Assembly (NCBI GenBank): GCA_031363085.1
Contig: JANLTU010000232.1
Span: forward strand, 1-7,795
Direction: 5' to 3'
DNA: 7,795 nucleotides
Source of the DNA: UBA6921 sp031363085
Lineage (GTDB): Bacteria > Pseudomonadota > Gammaproteobacteria > SG8-11
Of this stretch, positions 1 to 6,151 are shown piece by piece (within the stretch, counting starts at the first letter, position 1; each line of letters opens with the position of its first letter). A model generated the notes under the pieces. The model was not told the DNA's origin, searched no databases, and was given only the letters and a program-made list of their open reading frames with translations. A program made the position numbers and the translations under genes.

Positions 1-169
1 GGGGTGAGTTACCCCGAGCCCATAAGCGTAACGTTAATCACTTAAATAGCGCTTAGCTAACGGCAACTTGTCGGGCGTTGCGCGCTCGTAAATGGCCTAG
101 AAACAGCAGTGAAATGACGTGGAGGTGCGATGCGTAGACGCCGCTTGCGAGATTTGCAGGGAGTCGCAG

Positions 170-586
170 TCAAAGCACTTGATAGCGCAGATACATCGTC
201 GCCACATCGACATAGCCATGGTCGGCGAGGTCCAGATAGTGCGCGGCATCCCAGCGCCCCCAGATGCTTGTGAAACTGTCCCAAAAACCAACCGCATGGT
301 TTTCCTGCACCATGTGCATCAGCCAGGCGAGCAGCCAAGTGCCAAAGCGAACCGTCAGCGCGAGGGCGAGCAGCGCCCAAACCGAATGACGCAGCCGTAG
401 GCTCTCGGGATGCAGGGCTGCGTTATACGGGGCGGACGACGGTAACCGGGTAGGCGCAGGCAACACTTTAACGTTAGTCGCGCGGCTGCCAAGTTTGAAG
501 CGCCACTCATTAAACCCGCGTGAGGCCAGCAGTACCAGCAACAGCATAAAGCCCGCTAAGGCGAGGTCGCTCACCACGCTTGTCAT
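170..586 (-). CDS. Truncated PIG-V-like membrane glycosyltransferase (N-terminal fragment, 138 aa)
   Basis: The protein has a hydrophobic N-terminal segment (about residues 6-22), a polar linker and a second membrane segment (about 67-93). A stretch at about 109-125 follows, reading GRWDAAHYLDLADHGY. An aromatic-rich R-W-D-A-x-x-Y-L-x-[IL]-A-x-x-G-Y motif in the first lumenal or periplasmic loop is typical of bacterial relatives of PIG-V mannosyltransferases, which transfer mannose from a lipid-linked donor. Family members are usually several hundred residues with many membrane spans, and this one stops 13 residues after the motif. None of the three minus-strand frames in the 169 bases downstream continues the family pattern (I looked for the usual FFPLYP-like stretch). 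A simple frameshift therefore does not explain the stop; a deletion or replacement of the 3' part does. The start has a good AGAGG ribosome binding site 9 bases upstream. The family assignment is moderate and rests on one motif plus topology. The product is probably non-functional as a transferase. Confidence 0.5.
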   Translation of the reverse strand: MTSVVSDLALAGFMLLLVLLASRGFNEWRFKLGSRATNVKVLPAPTRLPSSAPYNAALHPESLRLRHSVWALLALALTVRFGTWLLAWLMHMVQENHAVGFWDSFTSIWGRWDAAHYLDLADHGYVDVATMYLRYQVL

Positions 587-756
587 CCGTTACAACCTCT
601 GCATTGATGCTGATGCCCAGCGTGCGCGTAGTATTTTCTTCTCTGAAAATCCTACCGTGAGCGCAAGCACGGCGCACGTATTATTTGTTGGCCGTGGCGC
701 AGAGAGTGCTCGTCAGGCGACCGGCGGTTAGGTGCGGACAAGGAGTGTGCTTGCAT

Positions 757-765
757 TGCTAAAAT
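757..765 (+). promoter_or_regulatory. Candidate extended -10 promoter for the YfaZ-like gene
   Basis: TGCTAAAAT, an extended -10 form (TG-N-TAAAAT), lies about 50 bases before the GTG start at 814. No convincing -35 is visible at the right distance, which is tolerated in extended -10 promoters. Seen by eye only. Confidence 0.35.
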
Positions 766-813
766 CGCGTCGCTACCATGACACGGCCCCACTAACCCAT
801 TGAGAGTTGCCCC

Positions 814-1392
814 GTGAAAATTCATTCTCGTTTTGTGTGTGTGTGCGTCGGTATGTTGCTGAGCGCTGGTGCTGCGCAAGCAGCCAGCTCACTTGACCTG
901 GGCCTGAGCAACGAGAGTGTGCGCGTGCGCTACGGCAAAGACGTTAACTCATCGCCGCAGGGGCGCAAGGAAGTCGGCGTGGGGGCTTTGTACAACAATA
1001 ACGACAACGCCATGCTCGATGCATGGTTTCATATCACCGACGAAGCCGGCAGCAAGGCGCCAGGACTCGATGCCAGCGTGGGATTCAAGGCGTATCTTGG
1101 TAAGACTAGGCACCTGGACTATCTCGGCTTGGGCATTGGCGGCGCCTTGCTTTATCGCCCGGTGCAAAACAATCGCATCGTATTGAGTGTGGGTGCGCAT
1201 TTCGCGCCGAATATCGTCACCTTTCTGGATGCCGATAATCTGTGGGAAGTTAACGCACGTATCGGCTACGAAATCTTGCCGGCGGCGATTGCCTATATCA
1301 GCTACCAAAACGTGCGCGTCAATTTCAGCTTTTACGAAAACGAACAGACCATCCAGCGTGGTGGACAACTGGGGCTGGAGTTGCGGTTTTAA
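814..1392 (+). CDS. YfaZ-like outer membrane beta-barrel protein (192 aa)
   Basis: The protein begins with a classic signal peptide: basic n-region (K2, R6), hydrophobic core, and AxA-type cleavage after AGAAQA (about residue 23). The mature part of about 169 residues alternates polar and hydrophobic residues as amphipathic strands and ends in Phe (ELRF), the usual C-terminal signal for BAM-dependent outer membrane insertion. The NDNAMLDAWF stretch, the glycine-rich LGLGIGG strand, the APNIVTFLDADNLWEVNARIGY region and the A-Y-I-S-Y-Q-N-V-R-V strand match what I recall of the YfaZ family, whose function is unknown. The start is GTG. It has only a weak GAG ribosome binding site 8-9 bases upstream, but the signal peptide begins exactly there. 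The signal peptide coding region contains six TG dinucleotides. Its stop overlaps the stop of convergent comF, with no terminator between. The barrel and export call is strong; the family name is moderately sure. Confidence 0.75.
   Translation: MKIHSRFVCVCVGMLLSAGAAQAASSLDLGLSNESVRVRYGKDVNSSPQGRKEVGVGALYNNNDNAMLDAWFHITDEAGSKAPGLDASVGFKAYLGKTRHLDYLGLGIGGALLYRPVQNNRIVLSVGAHFAPNIVTFLDADNLWEVNARIGYEILPAAIAYISYQNVRVNFSFYENEQTIQRGGQLGLELRF
834..845 (+). repeat. (TG)6 dinucleotide tract in signal peptide coding region
   Basis: Six uninterrupted TG units encode the Val-Cys-Val-Cys part of the signal peptide of the YfaZ-like protein. A change of one unit would shift the frame near the start of the gene. 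Confidence 0.8.
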
Positions 1393-2093
1393 TAATTCAA
1401 CAGCGCGCGGGCACACACCCAGACGTGCACTTCTTCAACGCCACCAGCGAGCAGCGTGCGCGCCAGTTCGTCGACCGTGGCGCCGGTGGTCATGACGTCG
1501 TCGATGATGGCCACGCGGCGCACCTGCAACGACTGCGTTAATTTAAACGCGCCTTTGATATTTTTCGCCCGTTGGTCCGCCGGTAAATCCGACTGCGCCG
1601 GCGTACCACGCGTGCGCACGCAGGCGTGCACGTTGATGGGAATACCTAAGCGCGCGGCCACCGGACGCGCCAGTTCCAAGGCTTGATTGAAGCCGCGTGC
1701 ACGTAACCGGCTGGCGTGCAACGGCACTGGAATAATTAAGTCAAGATCGGCGTCTTGTTGCGCGTAATATTCGGCCATCAACTCGCCCAGCAGGCGCGCG
1801 ACGTACAGCTTCTGGTTAAATTTAAGCGCGAGGATCAGATGTTTGACGGGCTCTTCGTAACGAAACGGCACCTGCGTGCGGGTAAAAGCCGGCGGCTCGG
1901 CGACACAGGCGCCGCACTGGGTGTCAGCGTCGTTCGCCAAGGGTAATCCGCAGCGCGGGCAGGGCCGCACGACGCGCGGCAAGTCGGTGCGGCACGACGC
2001 ACACAAATCTAACTCTCCAGATGCATCGCAACCGCATAACACGCACGTTGCCGGAAACAATTGCTGCTGCGCATATTTTATCCATCCGTACAT
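1389..2093 (-). CDS. comF: ComF/GntX family phosphoribosyltransferase-like protein (234 aa)
   Basis: The N-terminal zinc-finger region has four CxxC-type pairs: C17/C20, C31/C34, C45/C48 and C60/C63. The C-terminal phosphoribosyltransferase-like domain shows PVPLHASRLRARGFNQ (about 122-137), the QSDLPADQRAKNIKGAF region and the PRPP loop VAIIDDVMTTGAT (194-206). Relatives act in uptake of transforming DNA (ComF) or in use of DNA as a nutrient (GntX); the enzymatic activity is not settled. I chose the ATG at 2093 because the protein then begins MYGWIKYAQQQLFPATCVLC, close to the first zinc cysteines as in relatives. In-frame alternatives at 2138 (ATG) and 2141 (GTG) would add 15-16 residues that look unconserved and would run over the bioB promoter. 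No strong ribosome binding site decides the question. The gene is divergent from bioB, a neighbourhood I recall as common in gammaproteobacteria. Confidence 0.88.
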   Translation of the reverse strand: MYGWIKYAQQQLFPATCVLCGCDASGELDLCASCRTDLPRVVRPCPRCGLPLANDADTQCGACVAEPPAFTRTQVPFRYEEPVKHLILALKFNQKLYVARLLGELMAEYYAQQDADLDLIIPVPLHASRLRARGFNQALELARPVAARLGIPINVHACVRTRGTPAQSDLPADQRAKNIKGAFKLTQSLQVRRVAIIDDVMTTGATVDELARTLLAGGVEEVHVWVCARALLNY

Positions 2094-2110
2094 TTTTATC
2101 GCCGTGTTGT

Positions 2111-2138
2111 TTGACAGTTGACGCGCATACGCTAACAT
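2111..2138 (+). promoter_or_regulatory. Candidate sigma70 promoter of the bio operon
   Basis: A perfect -35 TTGACA (2111-2116), a 16-base spacer and a -10 TAACAT (2133-2138, four of six consensus) would start transcription near 2145, about 30 bases before bioB. A weak dyad GTTGAC-N8-GCTAAC (2117-2136) fills the spacer. I do not see the usual BirA operator (TTGTAAACC-N14/15-GGTTTACAA). The longer comF starts would place this promoter inside the comF reading frame. Confidence 0.55.
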
Positions 2139-2142
2139 CACG

Positions 2143-2167
2143 CCTGCGCCATAACCCTACCGCAGGA
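2143..2167 (+). promoter_or_regulatory. Inverted repeat covering the bioB ribosome binding site
   Basis: CCTGCG (2143-2148) and CGCAGG (2161-2166) form a 6-bp GC-rich inverted repeat with a 12-base loop. The right arm contains the AGG of the bioB ribosome binding site (AGGA, 2164-2167, 7 bases before the ATG). In RNA it would hide the site. As DNA it would be a dyad at the predicted transcription start. The pairing is seen; its role is inference. Confidence 0.45.
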
Positions 2168-2174
2168 ACCGAGC

Positions 2175-3239
2175 ATGCTCAACGACACCACTTACCATCG
2201 CATCAACGCCATTCTGGAACGCATTCTTGCCGGTGGCGAGAGCAGCGCCGAAGAAGGGCTATGGCTGCTGCAACTCGACCACGCCTATCTGCCGTGGTTG
2301 ATGGCTTGCGCGGATCGCCTGCGCAAAACTTATCGCGGCGACGAAATCGAAGTGTGCGCGATTTCCAACGTGCGCTCCGGCAACTGCTCGGAAAATTGCT
2401 CCTTCTGCGCGCAGAGCGGCCATCATAAAACCGCCGCACCCGTGTACAACTACATTCCCGATGACGACCTCGTTGCGCAAGCACAGCGTGCGCGCGAATG
2501 GGGCGCCAGTGATTTTGGCATCGTGTCCAAAGGCTGGGGCGTGCGCTCCGCCAAAGAGCACAAGAAGCTCAGCGAATATTTTTCGACACTGGCTGAACAC
2601 AGCGACATCGGCCGTTGCGCCAGCCTAGGCGTGCTCGACGCCGACACCGCGCAGCAGCTCAAAGGTTATGGTCTTGAGAATTATCATCACAACCTGGAAA
2701 CCGCCGAAAGCTACTTCGACAAAGTCTGCACCACCCACACCTATCAGGAAAACATCGACACCATCCAGCACGCGCGCGACGCCGGCTTACGCGTGTGCGC
2801 CGGTGGAATTTTAGGAATGGGTGAGAGCGCGGCACAGCGTATCGAGCTGGCGATGACGCTACGCACGTTGGGCGTGGAATCCGTACCGCTGAATTTTTTG
2901 AATCCACAACCGGGCACCCCGTTCGCCAATATAACGCCGATGGCGCCGATGGAAATTTTGCAGAACATCGCGGCGTTTCGTTTCATGCTGCCGAAGTGTG
3001 AAATCCGCATTGCCGGTGGCCGCACCTTTCTGGGTGACATGCAGGCTATGATTTTCATGGCCGGCGCCTCGGGCGTCATGATCGGCGACTACCTCACCAC
3101 CAAAGGCCGCCAAGTCGAAGATGACTTGCGCATGATCGACGCGCTGCAACTACAAATTCGCGGCGATACGCAGCAACGGCGTGAAGCGCGCAAAACCAAG
3201 ACGAGCGGCGCGCAGGTATTGCAGCGTCTGGCAAAGTGA
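2175..3239 (+). CDS. bioB: Biotin synthase with type II-like cysteine pattern (354 aa)
   Basis: This radical SAM enzyme converts dethiobiotin to biotin, the last step of the pathway. The CxxxCxxC motif (C71, C75, C78) binds the [4Fe-4S] cluster. Against E. coli BioB, which I aligned from memory, Cys128 corresponds to C148 (RCASLG), Cys188 to C208 (VCAGG) and Arg260 to R278 (IRIAGGR). The position of Cys97, a ligand of the [2Fe-2S] sulfur-donor cluster, is glycine (G115, in SDFGIVSKG). Extra cysteines sit at C61, at the position of E. coli Ser43 beside that cluster, and at C185 (KVCTTHT, where E. coli has Ile165). HHNLET replaces HNLDT. This pattern resembles biotin synthases of anaerobes such as Bacteroides, described as a second class with a different auxiliary cluster. 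The length is normal and nothing looks broken. The ribosome binding site AGGA lies 7 bases before the ATG. It is the first gene of the operon. The BioB call is near certain; the subclass is inference. Confidence 0.95.
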   Translation: MLNDTTYHRINAILERILAGGESSAEEGLWLLQLDHAYLPWLMACADRLRKTYRGDEIEVCAISNVRSGNCSENCSFCAQSGHHKTAAPVYNYIPDDDLVAQAQRAREWGASDFGIVSKGWGVRSAKEHKKLSEYFSTLAEHSDIGRCASLGVLDADTAQQLKGYGLENYHHNLETAESYFDKVCTTHTYQENIDTIQHARDAGLRVCAGGILGMGESAAQRIELAMTLRTLGVESVPLNFLNPQPGTPFANITPMAPMEILQNIAAFRFMLPKCEIRIAGGRTFLGDMQAMIFMAGASGVMIGDYLTTKGRQVEDDLRMIDALQLQIRGDTQQRREARKTKTSGAQVLQRLAK

Positions 3240-3262
3240 GCAAACTACCCATCGGCGCAACT

Positions 3263-3315
3263 GTAGGGGCTCGCTTCATTGAGCCCACAACGGGCGCAAT
3301 CAATTGCGCCCCGAC
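3263..3315 (+). repeat. REP-like double palindrome between bioB and bioF
   Basis: GTAG (3263-3266) is followed by GGGCTC (3267-3272), an 8-base loop and GAGCCC (3281-3286). Then come GGGCGCAAT (3292-3300), CA and ATTGCGCCC (3303-3311), a perfect 9-bp stem. The second hairpin is followed by CGAC, close to an inverted GTAG (CTAC). A GTAG head plus palindrome is the layout of REP elements moved by RAYT transposases, and head-to-head pairs resemble BIMEs. There is no T-tract, so it is not a standard terminator; inside an operon it could attenuate transcription or protect upstream mRNA. Only one copy is visible here, so genome-wide repetition is unproven. Confidence 0.6.
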
Positions 3316-3355
3316 CTTCGGACCCCACAGCAATTCTTAGTCGCCATACAAACCC

Positions 3356-4516
3356 ATGAACCCCCGCTGGGAATCTTTGGCGCGCGAGTTGGACACACGC
3401 CGCACACAACATTTGTATCGCACCCGCCGCGTCAATGACGGACCGCAAGGGCCGCAGTTGCAGATCGACGGCAAGGCGGTGTTGGCATTTTGCAGCAACG
3501 ATTATCTTGGCTTGGCGAATCATCCACCGGTCATCGAAGCCCTCAACGAAGGCGCGCGCCGCTACGGCGCCGGCAGCGGCGCGGCGCATCTGGTCAGCGG
3601 CCACAGCAGCGCGCACCACGCGCTGGAAGAAGAACTCGCCGCGTTCACCGGCCGGCAACGCGCCTTGCTGTTTTCCACCGGTTACATGGCCAATGTCGGC
3701 TCGATTGCCGCGTTAGTCGGGCGCGGCGATGCGGTGTTTCAAGACCGCCTCAATCACGCCTCGTTGCTGGACGGTGGGCTGTTGTCCGGTGCGCGCCTGC
3801 AACGTTACACCCACGGCCACGTCGCTGCGCTCGACGTACAACTCGCGCACAGCAGCGCACAGCGCAAACTGGTCGTCAGCGACGGCGTGTTCAGCATGGA
3901 TGGCGATCTGGCGCCGCTGCCGCAATTGGTCGACTGCGCCGACAAACATCATGCGTGGCTGATGCTCGACGACGCCCACGGCTTGGGCGTATTGGGTGCG
4001 GGCGGACGCGGTTGCATCGAGCATTTCAGCTTGAATGCCGCGACGGTGCCGATTCTGGTCGGCACACTGGGCAAAGCGTTCGGCACCTTCGGTGCGTTTG
4101 TCGCCGGCGATGAAGTCATGATCGAGCACCTGATCCAAAGTGCGCGCAGCTATATTTACACCACCGCATTGCCCCCCGCCGTTGCGCATGCCACGCGCAC
4201 CAGTCTGCGTTTGGTGCAACACGAGCCGTGGCGACGCGAGCATCTGCACCAACTCATCGCGCGCTTTCGCCACGGCGCCCAGCAACTGGATTTGCCCTTG
4301 ATGGATTCCTTGACGCCCATTCAGCCGCTCCTGGTCGGCGACACACAGCGCGCGGTGGAATTGAGCGCGGCGTTATACGCGCGTGGCATTCTCATCAGTG
4401 CGATTCGCCCGCCCACCGTTCCCGAAGGCAGCGCGCGCCTGCGCATCACCTTCACCGCTGCGCACAACGAGCAGCACGTGGATCACCTGCTGGCCGTGTT
4501 AACGGACGTGTTATGA
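3356..4516 (+). CDS. bioF: 8-amino-7-oxononanoate synthase (386 aa)
   Basis: BioF is a cytoplasmic PLP-dependent alpha-oxoamine synthase. It condenses pimeloyl-ACP (or pimeloyl-CoA) with L-alanine to give KAPA, releasing CO2. The fold-type I landmarks are all present: NDYLGLANHP (48-57), the glycine-rich YGAGSGAAHLVSGH region (70-83), H134 in DRLNHASLLDG, LDDAHGLGVLG (204-214) with D205 and H208, and the PLP lysine K240 in VGTLGKAFGTFG. These line up with E. coli His133, Asp204, His207 and Lys236. Length is the family norm. The ATG has no visible Shine-Dalgarno sequence, and an in-frame TAG at 3338 leaves no room for an earlier start, so translation initiation may be weak. It is the only bio gene not coupled to its predecessor: 116 bases with a REP-like doublet separate it from bioB. 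Its 3' end overlaps bioH by 4 bases (ATGA). Confidence 0.97.
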   Translation: MNPRWESLARELDTRRTQHLYRTRRVNDGPQGPQLQIDGKAVLAFCSNDYLGLANHPPVIEALNEGARRYGAGSGAAHLVSGHSSAHHALEEELAAFTGRQRALLFSTGYMANVGSIAALVGRGDAVFQDRLNHASLLDGGLLSGARLQRYTHGHVAALDVQLAHSSAQRKLVVSDGVFSMDGDLAPLPQLVDCADKHHAWLMLDDAHGLGVLGAGGRGCIEHFSLNAATVPILVGTLGKAFGTFGAFVAGDEVMIEHLIQSARSYIYTTALPPAVAHATRTSLRLVQHEPWRREHLHQLIARFRHGAQQLDLPLMDSLTPIQPLLVGDTQRAVELSAALYARGILISAIRPPTVPEGSARLRITFTAAHNEQHVDHLLAVLTDVL

Positions 4517-5280
4517 CTTTACATTGCGAGAGTTTCGGTGCTGGACCGGCGCTTGTGATGCTGCACGGCTGGGGCATGCACAGCGGCGTGTGGCATCAAT
4601 TCGCGCAGCGCTTGGCGCAACATCACCGTGTCACCTTGCTCGACTTACCGGGACACGGGCGTAGCTCGATATTTCCCCTGCCATACACGCTTGCCAGCGT
4701 TGCGCAGGCGGTGCTGGCATGCGCGCCGCCGCGTGCGCACTGGCTGGGTTGGTCCTTGGGTGGCGTGATCGCTCAACACGTCGCGCATCACGCGCCGCAG
4801 CGCGTCGCCAAGCTGGTGTTGCTCGCCAGCTCGCCGCAATTTGCACGCAGCGCTGACTGGCCGCAGGCGCTGGATCCTGACGTGCTGGCGCAATTTGCCG
4901 CCGAATTACAACGCAACTACCGCGCCACCGTACTGCGCTTTCTCGCGCTGGAAGTGCAAGGCAGCGCCGCCGCGCGCGAAGAATTGCGCACACTGCGTGA
5001 AGTCGTGTTTGCACACGGTGAGCCGCAGCCAGCAGCACTGCTCGGCGGCTTGAACATTCTGCGCGACAGTAATTTACGCGCGCAATTTGCAGCGTTGCTG
5101 CAACCCGTGATGTTCCTGTTGGGGTCACAAGATCGTCTGGTGCCGGCCACGGTTGCGCCTGATCTCGCGCGTTTGTCGCCACAGTCGGTGCAGCAGGTCA
5201 TTGCCGGCGCAGGCCACGCGCCATTTTTGTCACAACCCGCACTCTGTGCGCAGCACGTGACGAATTATTTGCATGAGTAA
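4513..5280 (+). CDS. bioH: Pimeloyl-[acyl-carrier protein] methyl ester esterase (255 aa)
   Basis: This alpha/beta hydrolase cleaves the methyl ester of pimeloyl-ACP, ending the BioC-dependent chain building and releasing pimeloyl-ACP for BioF. The oxyanion region LHGWGMHSGVW (17-27), the nucleophile elbow GWSLGG with S81, the acid D207 (GSQDRLVP) and H235 (GAGHAPFLS) match E. coli BioH Ser82, Asp207 and His235 in position. LVLLASSPQF and RFLALEVQG are also close to E. coli. I chose the ATG at 4513, whose A-T-G overlaps the bioF stop as ATGA. The reading frame stays open upstream inside bioF, but a start there would add a shadow sequence not found in the family. There is no separate ribosome binding site, so it is probably translated by coupling to bioF. 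Its 3' end overlaps bioC by 8 bases. Confidence 0.95.
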   Translation: MTLHCESFGAGPALVMLHGWGMHSGVWHQFAQRLAQHHRVTLLDLPGHGRSSIFPLPYTLASVAQAVLACAPPRAHWLGWSLGGVIAQHVAHHAPQRVAKLVLLASSPQFARSADWPQALDPDVLAQFAAELQRNYRATVLRFLALEVQGSAAAREELRTLREVVFAHGEPQPAALLGGLNILRDSNLRAQFAALLQPVMFLLGSQDRLVPATVAPDLARLSPQSVQQVIAGAGHAPFLSQPALCAQHVTNYLHE

Positions 5281-6151
5281 CGCCGACTTCATGATCGACA
5301 AACAACGCGTGCGGGCCGCCTTCCAGCGCGCCGCGAAAAATTACGATCAGGTTGCCGTGCTGCAACGTGAAATTGGTCAGCGCATGCTGGAGCGCTTGGA
5401 GCTGATCCGCATTCATCCCGAGGTGCTGGTGGATGTCGGCGCGGGCACTGGCGTACTCACCGCGCAACTGGTTAAGCGCTATAAAACAACGCGCGTTATT
5501 GCTCTTGACCTGGCGCCTGCGATGTTGCAGCAAGCGCGTAAACACAAAGCCTGGTTCAGCAAGCAAGGGTTCGTCTGCGGTGATGCAGAATGCCTGCCCT
5601 TGGCAACCCACAGCGTCGACATGATTTTTTCCAACCTCACCTTGCAGTGGTGCAATACGCTGGATGCCGCCTTCATGGAATTTCAGCGTGTGCTCAAGCC
5701 GGGTGGATTGCTGCTGTTTTCGACCTTCGGCCCCGACACACTCAAGGAATTACGCAGTAGTTGGTGCGCCGCCGACGCGCACACGCACGTGAACGCCTTC
5801 ATCGACATGCACGACGTCGGCGATGCGCTGGTGCGCGCGGGCTTTGCTGATCCCGTGATGGACGTGGAACGCCTCACCCTCACCTACCCCGACGTATTCA
5901 AATTGATGACCGAGCTGAAAACATTGGGCGCCCACAACGCCACCGCCGGTCGCGCACACGGGCTCACCGGCAAAGGCCGCGTGAAAAAAATGCAGGAGTC
6001 TTACGAACTGTTGCGCCGTGATGGGCAGTTGCCCGCAAGTTACGAAGTGGTTTACGGTCACGCTTGGGCACGCGTAGTCTCGCCAGGTGTCAGTGCGCGC
6101 GATGGCGTGGCTACGTTCCCGATTAATAAAATTCGGCGCCGAACACTATGA
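5273..6151 (+). CDS. bioC: Malonyl-ACP O-methyltransferase (292 aa)
   Basis: BioC uses SAM to methylate the free carboxyl of malonyl-ACP, disguising it so that the fatty acid synthase can extend it to a pimeloyl methyl ester. The class I methyltransferase core is clear: N-terminal RAAFQRAAKNYDQVAVLQ (14-31, typical of BioC), motif I VLVDVGAGTG (51-60), acidic D79 after the second strand, GDAECLPL (103-110), SNLTLQWC (120-127) and LKPGGLLLFSTFGPDTLKEL (141-160). The last of these is a BioC hallmark. The protein is somewhat longer than E. coli BioC (about 250 aa), with extra sequence in the C-terminal third, as in many gammaproteobacterial BioC proteins. The ATG at 5273 overlaps the bioH stop. 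A second Met at residue 7 is possible, and neither has a clear ribosome binding site, suggesting coupled translation. bioD follows with a 4-base overlap. Confidence 0.95.
   Translation: MSNADFMIDKQRVRAAFQRAAKNYDQVAVLQREIGQRMLERLELIRIHPEVLVDVGAGTGVLTAQLVKRYKTTRVIALDLAPAMLQQARKHKAWFSKQGFVCGDAECLPLATHSVDMIFSNLTLQWCNTLDAAFMEFQRVLKPGGLLLFSTFGPDTLKELRSSWCAADAHTHVNAFIDMHDVGDALVRAGFADPVMDVERLTLTYPDVFKLMTELKTLGAHNATAGRAHGLTGKGRVKKMQESYELLRRDGQLPASYEVVYGHAWARVVSPGVSARDGVATFPINKIRRRTL

Noticed and set aside
1..15. GGGGT-GAGTT-ACCCC hairpin at the window edge
   Set aside because: Only a 5-bp stem with no T-tract on either strand and no gene clearly ending beside it.
633..650. ATTTTC-N6-GAAAAT inverted repeat upstream of the glycosyltransferase fragment
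   Set aside because: A short AT-rich 6-bp palindrome without a promoter fit or a known operator match; expected by chance.
495..731. 78-codon plus-strand open frame upstream of the YfaZ-like gene
   Set aside because: It begins antisense to the glycosyltransferase fragment, has no recognisable motif and no clear ribosome binding site.
725..735. GTTAGGT, matching an integron attC core site (GTTRRRY)
   Set aside because: No matching RYYYAAC partner or attC-like fold nearby, no integrase or cassette structure; a chance 7-base match.
2084..2122. Possible BirA operator near the bioB promoter (GTTTGACAG resembles the right half-site GGTTTACAA)
   Set aside because: No matching left half-site TTGTAAACC 14-15 bases upstream; the resemblance is explained by the -35 TTGACA.
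3713..4285. Long minus-strand open frames inside bioF, bioH and bioC
   Set aside because: They are shadows on the opposite strand of well-supported, motif-rich genes with high GC third positions; none shows a protein family.
4228..4512. Longer N-terminus for BioH, open in frame inside bioF
   Set aside because: It is a shadow of bioF coding sequence; BioH family proteins begin at about the ATG at 4513, which overlaps the bioF stop.
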